A stretch of 11,358 nt of DNA from assembly GCA_964645555.1 (NCBI GenBank), contig CAZYBP010000033.1:1-11358 (forward strand). Direction: 5' to 3'. Positions 6,618 through 11,358 of this stretch are shown here, one piece after another; within the stretch, counting starts at the first letter, position 1; the number at the start of each line of letters is the position of its first letter. This DNA comes from 2-02-FULL-38-15 sp964645555. Its GTDB lineage: Bacteria > Patescibacteriota > Microgenomatia > Daviesbacterales > UBA10151. The notes beneath the pieces are model-generated. The model was not told where the DNA came from, did not search any database, and was given only the letters and a program-made list of their open reading frames with translations. The translations under genes were made by a program, and so were the position numbers.

Positions 6618-7313
6618 ATGCCTGAATTACTAAGTAGAGGCTTTGAGGCTGAAGTTTATTTCATTACTCCGGAACAAAAAAACCTAGTTCCCGATGCGGA
6701 TGTTGTTAAAGATCAGTTCTCCAAAAATCCTGTTTCATATTTAAAGAGTCTTTACGGACTGGTTATTGCTCACTCATTATTTCCTGAACACTTTATCGAA
6801 GTGGTTGCTGCACAAAACTACCATCCTCTCAAGAACGCCTTTCCGTTGATATCTTCAATTGCATATAACCTCCAAACAGTCACACTAGGATATAGGTTTC
6901 TTACATATTCAACACTAGCAACTGTTGTAGAAAATCATGCTATCTATACTTCTCACGCTGTCAGAGGGGATAGAGGTCGAGACAAAAGATCTACTCTTGA
7001 TTGCGCAGACTGTATTGTTCATAATGATGTCCACCGCTCAAGTGGCTTTTTAGTATCCATGCAACAAGCAGTTAATAAAGTCGCCGACGCAGGAATCTAT
7101 ATACCATCTGATATTACAGATTTATGCGTAAACCCTGAAAACGGTAAAGCAATGATCTTTGAAATTGATTTTATTAACTGTACACAGCTTAGAAGATATT
7201 TGAATAGGTTACAAACTCCTATAAGTAACGAGACGCATATACGTGAGCTTTTACAGAAATATGAAGAGCTGGATTTTCGAACACCTCAACTAGAAGAATG
7301 GATTCTTCTTTAA
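6618..7313 (+). CDS. Orphan protein, possibly kinase-like fold
   Basis: 231 residues; I do not recognise the family. No signal peptide or membrane segment. Some features recall a degenerate protein-kinase-like fold: RGFEAEVYFI (7-16) looks like a glycine-rich strand, DVVKDQF (28-34) could supply the beta-3 lysine (Lys31), and SDITDLCVNPENGKAMIFEID (164-184) resembles a catalytic-loop Asp/Asn followed 16-19 residues later by the metal-binding Asp184, near protein-kinase spacing. A second candidate, HNDVH (135-139), resembles HxDxH of aminoglycoside-type kinases but is about 47 residues from Asp184, too far for a standard core. CADCIVHNDVH (129-139) also contains a C-x2-C-x2-H-x3-H arrangement. 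It stands alone on the plus strand between dnaE and gatB, and its stop overlaps gatB's by 4 bases. Coding status is supported by length, a promoter at correct spacing and the clean fit between neighbours. Confidence 0.7.
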   Translation: MPELLSRGFEAEVYFITPEQKNLVPDADVVKDQFSKNPVSYLKSLYGLVIAHSLFPEHFIEVVAAQNYHPLKNAFPLISSIAYNLQTVTLGYRFLTYSTLATVVENHAIYTSHAVRGDRGRDKRSTLDCADCIVHNDVHRSSGFLVSMQQAVNKVADAGIYIPSDITDLCVNPENGKAMIFEIDFINCTQLRRYLNRLQTPISNETHIRELLQKYEELDFRTPQLEEWILL

Positions 7314-8632
7314 TCAAGAAGTTTTTCTAAAATTAGTTTAAGCTTAGAAATATCTGCTTTACCTTTGGATAGTCTCATCACTCCACCAATTAAAGCCTGT
7401 AATGCTGTTTCTTTACCCTTTTTATAATCTTTTACTGCTTTAGGATTTTCTGCTATTGCTTGATTGGCTAATTTCTCTAATTCTTCCTCGTTTGAGATTA
7501 CCCCTTCTGTTTTACCTAAAATCTCTTCAATCACCTGAGTTGGTAATGCTGTTTCAATGTCTATTTTTTTGTTGATAATAAAATTGGCAATTTGCTTGGC
7601 ATCTACATTGTGTTTTTTACCATGCTCTACAGTTTCTTCAAAAAATTGAGCCATTTCTTTTGTGTCTATCAAAACTACAGCTTGTGCCTTAGTTAGCCCA
7701 AACTCTACTTCAAACCTTTTGAGTTTATTTGCAGGTAATTCAGGGAGGGTATCTTTTATCTTTTGGATTTTTTCTTTACTCAAAATTAATTCAGGCAAAT
7801 CCGGCTCGGGAAAATAGCGGTAATCATGAGCCTCTTCTTTACTTCTTTGAACATATGTGCACTTTTTGTCCTCATTCCAACCTCTGGTTTCTTGAGCTAA
7901 CTTCTCGCCCCTTTCTAAGGCTTCAATTTGACGTTTAATTTCGTATTCCACAGCTGCTACCATAAACCTAAAGGAATTAATATTTTTTAGCTCCACCCTG
8001 TATGAAGGCAATTCCCTTTGCCCTTCTGGCCTAACCGAAACGTTGGCTTCCAATCTCATCTGGCCTTTCTCCATGTCGGCTTCAGATACCCCTAAATATC
8101 TGAATATTTGCTGTAATTTTTTGGCATAATCTCTAATTTGGGAAGAATTAGTAAAATCCGGTTCTGTTACAATTTCCACTAAAGGCACACCGGATCTATT
8201 AAAATCTATTAATGTTACTCCGTTTACATGAGTTAGTTTTCCTGTATCTTCTTCCTGATGAGCTCTATTAATTCGAATTTTACTAACTTGTCCACTGTCA
8301 TCTTCTATCTCAATCCAACCATTTACATTAAGAGGCCATCTATATTGTGAAATCTGATAACCCTTTGCTAAATCTGGATAAAAATAGTTTTTTCTTTCAA
8401 ATAAGGATTTTTCAGAAACTTGGCAATTCAAAGCCAAACCAATCTGCATACATTTGTTAATTGCTTCCCCGTTTATATAAGGTAAAGCACCCGGCAAACC
8501 TAAACATACAGGACAGGTATGAGTATTTGGTTTTTGTCCAAAATACTCTGCAGAACATCTGCAAAACATTTTGGATTTTGTATTCAATTCTACATGAACT
8601 TCCAGTCCTATAACTGGCTCATACTTGACCAT
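7310..8632 (-). CDS. gatB: Asp/Glu-tRNA amidotransferase subunit B
   Basis: 440 residues from the chosen start. GatB is the kinase/tRNA-binding subunit that phosphorylates misacylated Glu-tRNA(Gln) or Asp-tRNA(Asn) before amidation with ammonia from GatA. Family blocks: GLEVHVEL (9-16), C24-x-C26 with C40-x2-C43 (possible zinc site), RKNYFYPDLAKGYQISQY (80-97), HQEEDTGK (125-132), RSGVPLVEIVTEPD (146-159), ADMEKGQMRLEANVSVR (185-201), ELKNINSF and HDYRYFPEPDLP (269-280). A YqeY-like helical tail runs from about 300 to 440. The reading frame stays open to an ATG at 8665, but ATG 8632 is preferred: it gives the usual MVKYEPVIGLEVH start and has a perfect AGGAGG (8641-8646) 8 bases upstream. This start overlaps gene X by 14 bases, suggesting translational coupling. 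Last gene of the operon. Confidence 0.96.
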   Translation of the reverse strand: MVKYEPVIGLEVHVELNTKSKMFCRCSAEYFGQKPNTHTCPVCLGLPGALPYINGEAINKCMQIGLALNCQVSEKSLFERKNYFYPDLAKGYQISQYRWPLNVNGWIEIEDDSGQVSKIRINRAHQEEDTGKLTHVNGVTLIDFNRSGVPLVEIVTEPDFTNSSQIRDYAKKLQQIFRYLGVSEADMEKGQMRLEANVSVRPEGQRELPSYRVELKNINSFRFMVAAVEYEIKRQIEALERGEKLAQETRGWNEDKKCTYVQRSKEEAHDYRYFPEPDLPELILSKEKIQKIKDTLPELPANKLKRFEVEFGLTKAQAVVLIDTKEMAQFFEETVEHGKKHNVDAKQIANFIINKKIDIETALPTQVIEEILGKTEGVISNEEELEKLANQAIAENPKAVKDYKKGKETALQALIGGVMRLSKGKADISKLKLILEKLLD

Positions 8633-9137
8633 TCGTTTGACCTCCTGTCTGAAGAAGTGAAACAAGAAAATGACTCATTCTATTCTCCAGATTAATTCTT
8701 TGTTCACTGCTAAGTTTTCCATCATTCCAAAGATCTTTTAATCCTTTTAATGCAGTATGCGTATTTTGCAGATAGATCATATCACTTGGCTTTAAAGGAT
8801 CTATTGAAAAACTCCCAAATAAACTGTGTTCTGGGTCAAATTCTACTTCTTCATAAAGTACTATTTCTCCGCCACGTACATAAGGATAGCGTCGAGGATC
8901 ACCTTTTTTTTCAAATCTCTCAGATTGCCGTCTTAGTCGGTTTAAATAACCCTGGACAAATGCTTGTCTGTCTGTCTCGGTTGGTTCTTTCCCTACTTTA
9001 GTCTTTCTCGGCTTTAAATCTTGTAAAATTTCAGAGGTTCTCTTTTCTAAAACTGCTACCGTATTCGCAGTTTTACTGCGTGCAACTGCTAACTTTTCAT
9101 TTGGTATTTTTGGTTGTTCAGGGCTACCCCACTGCAT
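8619..9137 (-). CDS. Unrecognised protein X between gatA and gatB
   Basis: 172 residues from the ATG at 9137; no family recognised. No signal peptide or membrane segment. Residues about 14-83 are highly charged and mostly helical in appearance (Lys/Arg/Glu/Gln-rich, e.g. YLNRLRRQSERFEKKGDPRR at 64-83). A short probable beta region follows (VRGGEIVLYEEVEF, 87-100), then a DPLKPSDMIYLQ segment (113-124) and a C-terminal amphipathic helix (about 143-163). The ATG lies 2 bases after gatA's stop with GGGAG (9146-9150) 8 bases upstream; the frame also opens at a GTG at 9152 overlapping gatA. The 3' end overlaps gatB by 14 bases. So it is embedded in the gat operon and probably translated in step with GatB. 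A role with the GatCAB complex or its tRNA is a guess from location only. Confidence 0.8.
   Translation of the reverse strand: MQWGSPEQPKIPNEKLAVARSKTANTVAVLEKRTSEILQDLKPRKTKVGKEPTETDRQAFVQGYLNRLRRQSERFEKKGDPRRYPYVRGGEIVLYEEVEFDPEHSLFGSFSIDPLKPSDMIYLQNTHTALKGLKDLWNDGKLSSEQRINLENRMSHFLVSLLQTGGQTNGQV
8641..8646 (-). promoter_or_regulatory. Strong Shine-Dalgarno of gatB
   Basis: AGGAGG on the minus strand, 8 bases before the ATG at 8632 and inside the end of gene X. It decides the gatB start over the ATG at 8665, which lies upstream of it. Confidence 0.85.
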
Positions 9138-9139
9138 AT

Positions 9140-10495
9140 TTATTTCTCCCACATCAAATTAGGTTTGCTTTTATGCCAGTCAGTTGTTTGTTCATAAATT
9201 TCCCCTACATCCAATATTGTTTCCTCATCCATATATTTTCCCAATATTTGTAAACCTACCGGTAAACCTTGAGAAAACCCACAAGGAACAGATAATCCCG
9301 GAATACCTGCTAAAGAGGCAGGTAAAGTATAAACATCAGATAAATACATCTTTAGCGGATCATCAATTTTTTCTCCCAAATTCCAGGCTGTGGTGGGGGA
9401 GACCGGGCCTACAATTACATCACAGCTTGCAAAGGCTTTTTCAAAATCCTGCTTGATCAAAGTTCTAACTTTAGCTGCTTTGGCAAAATAATCATCATAG
9501 TAGCCGGTAGATAAGGCAAATGTACCAAGCATAATTCTCCTTTTTGGCTCTGCTCCAAAATTTGCTCTTTCTAATCCATATCTTATTCCATCAAATCTGG
9601 CTAAATTTGAAGATACTTCAGATGCCATTAATATATAATAGGCAGCCACGGCATACTCAGTATGCGGTAAACTTATCTCTACAATTTCTGCTCCTAACTC
9701 CGCCAGTTTTTTAATGGCATCTCTGATAACCTTTTCCACTCCTTCATCTAAACCTTCTCCAAAGTATTCCTTTGGCACACCCACCTTAATGCCTCTTAAA
9801 TCTTCTAACTTTGCACTTTGCACTTTACGCTTTACACTTGCATTGCTATCAAACCCATCTACCCCCTCAATCCACTCCAATACCTTCTTTGCATCCACAA
9901 CACTTTTAGTAAAGGAGCCCGGACAATCCAACGATGATGCCATGGCAATAAATCCATACCTTGAAACCCTGCCATAACTTGGTTTTAAACCAACCACACC
10001 GCAAAGTGAAGCAGGCTGCCTTATAGAACCACCCGTATCGGATCCAATGGAAAATACACATAAATCTGCAGCTACTGCTGCGGCTGACCCGCTGGAAGAC
10101 CCCCCTGGTACCTTTGTTAAATCCCAAGGATTTTTTGTGGCTCCATAGGCTGAATTTTCTCCTGAAGAACCCATTGCAAATTCATCACAGTTGAGTTTAC
10201 CAATAACAGATATGCCATTTCCCTGTAAATGATTTATAACTGTAGCATTATATGGAGGAACAAAATTACTCAAAATTTTAGACCCTGCAGTTGTTTTAAT
10301 TCCTTGGGTACAAATAATATCTTTTATTCCCGCAGGAATACCCTGAGTATTTTTTTCAACTTCTAAAAAAATATTTAGATTACGATTAAAAGCATCTATT
10401 CTGTCTAAATAAGCTTTATTTAATTCCTCTTCTGAGAATTGTTTCTGTTGTAGAACTTTTATTGTTTCAATTAGAGTTAAGCTTGTTATACTCAT
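9140..10495 (-). CDS. gatA: Asp/Glu-tRNA amidotransferase subunit A
   Basis: 451 residues. GatA is the amidase-signature glutaminase that releases ammonia from glutamine and completes amidation of Glu-tRNA(Gln) or Asp-tRNA(Asn). The Ser-cisSer-Lys triad is intact: Lys58 in AGIKD, Ser133 in PGGSSSGS and Ser157 in SDTGGSIRQP; spacings of 75 and 24 equal those of S. aureus GatA. The C-terminal LAGIPGLSVPCGF and GLPVGLQILGK blocks are present. The N-terminus is about 20 residues shorter than S. aureus GatA, mainly through a reduced segment before Gly52. The ATG overlaps gatC's TGA (ATGA), with AAGGAG (10506-10511) 10 bases upstream. Codons around 9806-9840 (the variable linker before the LRGIKVGVPKEY block) are built of seven-base repeats. 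Confidence 0.97.
   Translation of the reverse strand: MSITSLTLIETIKVLQQKQFSEEELNKAYLDRIDAFNRNLNIFLEVEKNTQGIPAGIKDIICTQGIKTTAGSKILSNFVPPYNATVINHLQGNGISVIGKLNCDEFAMGSSGENSAYGATKNPWDLTKVPGGSSSGSAAAVAADLCVFSIGSDTGGSIRQPASLCGVVGLKPSYGRVSRYGFIAMASSLDCPGSFTKSVVDAKKVLEWIEGVDGFDSNASVKRKVQSAKLEDLRGIKVGVPKEYFGEGLDEGVEKVIRDAIKKLAELGAEIVEISLPHTEYAVAAYYILMASEVSSNLARFDGIRYGLERANFGAEPKRRIMLGTFALSTGYYDDYFAKAAKVRTLIKQDFEKAFASCDVIVGPVSPTTAWNLGEKIDDPLKMYLSDVYTLPASLAGIPGLSVPCGFSQGLPVGLQILGKYMDEETILDVGEIYEQTTDWHKSKPNLMWEK
9146..9150 (-). promoter_or_regulatory. Shine-Dalgarno of gene X
   Basis: GGGAG on the minus strand, 8 bases before the ATG at 9137 and within the last codons of gatA. It supports the ATG at 9137 over the GTG at 9152. 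Confidence 0.65.
9806..9840. repeat. Heptanucleotide tandem repeat inside gatA
   Basis: Plus-strand units TAACTTT (9806), GCACTTT (9813), GCACTTT (9820), ACGCTTT (9827) and ACACTTG (9834) repeat every 7 bases. The minus strand encodes S-V-K-R-K-V-Q-S-A-K in the variable linker of GatA. The 11-mer CTTTACGCTTT (9823-9833) is shared with the rnhB array, in the same strand and reading phase (S-V-K-R in both). Confidence 0.7.
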
Positions 10496-10782
10496 TCTTC
10501 AAATACTCCTTTTGTTACAAAAAGATTATCTTTCTTTTGCGGAGCATTTGATAAAGCTTCATCCTGAGTTAAAGACGGGGTAGTTTCATCTTCTCTTAAA
10601 ACATTTTTGTTATCCGTAACATTAAAAGTTGGTTCAACATCAGTAGTATCAACTTTATTCAATTGATCCACATACTCTAAAATTTTAGAAAGCTGCTGGG
10701 AATATTTTTCTTCTTCCTCATCAGAAAGGGGTAAATTAGCCAGCTTGGCTACATGTTTTACTTGGTCTTGTGATAATTTCAT
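10492..10782 (-). CDS. gatC: Asp/Glu-tRNA amidotransferase subunit C
   Basis: 96 residues, the usual GatC size. GatC is the small belt that wraps around and stabilises GatA in the GatCAB complex. Recognised by the N-terminal helices (V-K-H-V-A-K-L-A at 8-15, then LPLSDEE, QLSKILEYVDQLNKVDT), the T-D-V-E-P-T segment, NVLREDE and the C-terminal LSNAPQKKDNLFVTKGVFEE. First gene of gatC-gatA-X-gatB. Its TGA overlaps gatA's ATG by 4 bases, so TGA is a true stop here. A consensus TATAAT lies 9 bases before the ATG and no Shine-Dalgarno is visible, so the operon mRNA is probably leaderless or nearly so. Confidence 0.96.
   Translation of the reverse strand: MKLSQDQVKHVAKLANLPLSDEEEEKYSQQLSKILEYVDQLNKVDTTDVEPTFNVTDNKNVLREDETTPSLTQDEALSNAPQKKDNLFVTKGVFEE
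10506..10511 (-). promoter_or_regulatory. Shine-Dalgarno of gatA
   Basis: AAGGAG on the minus strand within the end of gatC, 10 bases before gatA's ATG. Together with the ATGA overlap it points to coupled translation of GatC and GatA. Confidence 0.6.
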
Positions 10783-10791
10783 TATAAAGGG

Positions 10792-10819
10792 ATTATACTT
10801 CGGAAGCTTAGCAAGTTAA
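10792..10819 (-). promoter_or_regulatory. Promoter of the gatC-gatA-X-gatB operon
   Basis: Minus strand TTAACT (10814-10819), a 16-base spacer and a perfect TATAAT (10792-10797). Nine bases separate the -10 from gatC's ATG at 10782, predicting a 5' leader of 0-3 bases. Confidence 0.65.
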
Positions 10820-10827
10820 AGAGGTCT

Positions 10828-11076
10828 TCATTTATATGCTCCTTGTCTATGAAGAATAGCACCAACCTCAACTAACTTCTGAACAGCATTAATTTTATAT
10901 ATAATTCTATATGGCCAAACCCGCAAAGATCTTATCCCTTCTAATTCTCCTGAAAGCTTTTTACCACTAAATGGGTCATCAGCTAATAAAAGCAGTTTCT
11001 TTTTAACTTTAGATTGTTCAAGTTTTGGAAGATGTTTAAGATGTTTTTCAGCAATCTTAGAAAGAACTACTTGCAT
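10828..11076 (-). CDS. RelE/ParE-family type II toxin
   Basis: 82 residues. Resembles the RelE/YoeB/ParE superfamily of small toxins, whose RelE-type members cut mRNA on the ribosome. Marks: VVLSKIAEKHLKHLP (3-17, first strand and helix), DDPFSGKKLSGELEGIRSLR (33-52), the W-P-Y-R-I-I-Y-K-I strand (54-62) and a C-terminal H-R-Q-G-A-Y (76-81). Arg52, Arg57, Arg77 and Tyr81 are plausible catalytic or RNA-contact residues by family analogy. Its ATG shares one base with the antitoxin's TAA (TAATG), so translation is coupled; no strong Shine-Dalgarno is seen. Whether it acts as an RNase (RelE-like) or a gyrase poison (ParE-like) cannot be told here. Confidence 0.88.
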   Translation of the reverse strand: MQVVLSKIAEKHLKHLPKLEQSKVKKKLLLLADDPFSGKKLSGELEGIRSLRVWPYRIIYKINAVQKLVEVGAILHRQGAYK

Positions 11077-11330
11077 TATTTAAGGTCAGATAATTTCACA
11101 AACTGTCCCTTTTTGATTTGCGCCACACCTCTTTTTATGCTTTTTAGGGCTCCGGGAATAGCCATTATTTCTGCTGTTTCTTCAATGGACTCCAACTCCT
11201 CAGCACTAATTAATGTAGCTTTTGGCTTACCATTAACTGTAATTACGACTCTGTCCATATTTTTATCTACCTTATCTACTAGTTTGGGTAATTCTGCTCT
11301 GGCATCTGAAATTGAAACTATATTTGTCAT
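11076..11330 (-). CDS. Phd/YefM-family antitoxin
   Basis: 84 residues. The N-terminal Phd/YefM DNA-binding domain is clear: ISDARAELPKLVDKV (7-21), then VVITVNGKPKATLIS (28-42) and AEELESIEET (43-52). The C-terminal part (about 55-84) is expected to wrap the toxin. In this family the antitoxin, or its complex with the toxin, represses its own promoter. It precedes the toxin, the usual order, with a one-base overlap. The ATG at 11330 is 7 bases after a TACAAT -10 that overlaps the proximal TGTACA box, consistent with autoregulation and a leaderless mRNA. Confidence 0.92.
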   Translation of the reverse strand: MTNIVSISDARAELPKLVDKVDKNMDRVVITVNGKPKATLISAEELESIEETAEIMAIPGALKSIKRGVAQIKKGQFVKLSDLK

Positions 11331-11337
11331 ATTAAAA

Positions 11338-11343
11338 ATTGTA
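11338..11343 (-). promoter_or_regulatory. -10 element of the antitoxin gene
   Basis: TACAAT on the minus strand, 7 bases before the ATG at 11330, inside the proximal operator box. The -35 would fall at or beyond the window edge and cannot be assessed. Confidence 0.5.
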
Positions 11344-11358
11344 CAAGAGTATGTACAA
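11339..11358. promoter_or_regulatory. Paired TGTACA operator of the toxin-antitoxin operon
   Basis: Two TGTACA cores, 11340-11345 and 11352-11357, have centres 12 bp apart; the proximal one is an 8-base palindrome, TTGTACAA. Paired TGTACA palindromes with this spacing are the known operator design of the E. coli yefM-yoeB operon. The site overlaps the -10 TACAAT (minus strand, 11338-11343), so binding would block transcription. More sites could lie beyond the window. Confidence 0.75.

Noticed and set aside
7002..7034. C-x2-C-x2-H-x3-H cluster of the orphan protein (residues 129-139) as a zinc finger
   Set aside because: No matching finger spacing or flanking fold is evident; kept only as an observation.
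8633..8665. Upstream ATG (8665) extending GatB by 11 residues
   Set aside because: The strong AGGAGG lies downstream of it, and family alignment starts at the ATG at 8632.
9138..9152. GTG at 9152 as the start of gene X
   Set aside because: Possible, but the ATG at 9137 has GGGAG at the right distance and avoids overlap with gatA.

Overview
The window looks like chromosomal core sequence from an AT-rich bacterium with very tight gene packing. The genes are compact versions of their families: GatA, GatB and L19 have short N-termini and the UDP-sugar dehydrogenase is short. Intergenic gaps are tiny, and a four-base gatC/gatA overlap ends in TGA, so TGA is a stop and the code is standard. This style fits the Candidate Phyla Radiation (Patescibacteria, perhaps Microgenomates), but that placement is inferred from gene style, not from a search.

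Layout. 1-517 (-): 5' part of a secreted CAP/SCP-domain protein with a Thr-Pro linker, cut by the window edge. 585-989 (-): Nudix hydrolase. 1019-1903 (+): short UDP-glucose/GDP-mannose dehydrogenase-family protein, divergent from the Nudix gene over only 29 bp. 1900-6462 (-): dnaE, rplS, rnhB in transcription order, the replicative polymerase, ribosomal protein L19 and RNase HII. 6618-7313 (+): an orphan protein with faint kinase-like features. 7310-10782 (-): gatC-gatA-X-gatB, the tRNA-dependent amidotransferase operon with an unrecognised gene X between gatA and gatB. 10828-11330 (-): a Phd/YefM antitoxin and RelE/ParE-type toxin pair, with its operator at the window's right edge.

The GatCAB subunits together convert mischarged Glu-tRNA(Gln) and/or Asp-tRNA(Asn) to the correct aminoacyl-tRNA; gene X is co-transcribed and probably translationally coupled with them. 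dnaE and rnhB both serve DNA replication (synthesis; removal of ribonucleotides and primers), and rplS-rnhB is a familiar bacterial neighbour pair.

The most interesting structural signal is how genes start. Seven probable first genes of transcription units (CAP, Nudix, dehydrogenase, rplS, orphan, gatC, antitoxin) carry a -10-like hexamer ending exactly 7 or 9 bases before the start codon, which predicts leaderless or almost leaderless mRNAs. Genes inside the gat operon (gatA, X, gatB) instead have clear Shine-Dalgarno sequences. Other points are a shared seven-base tandem repeat inside the coding regions of rnhB and gatA, a paired TGTACA operator before the antitoxin, and two convergent gene pairs whose stop codons interlock. 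I see no rRNA, tRNA, CRISPR array or insertion sequence. No gene-free stretch exceeds 300 bases.
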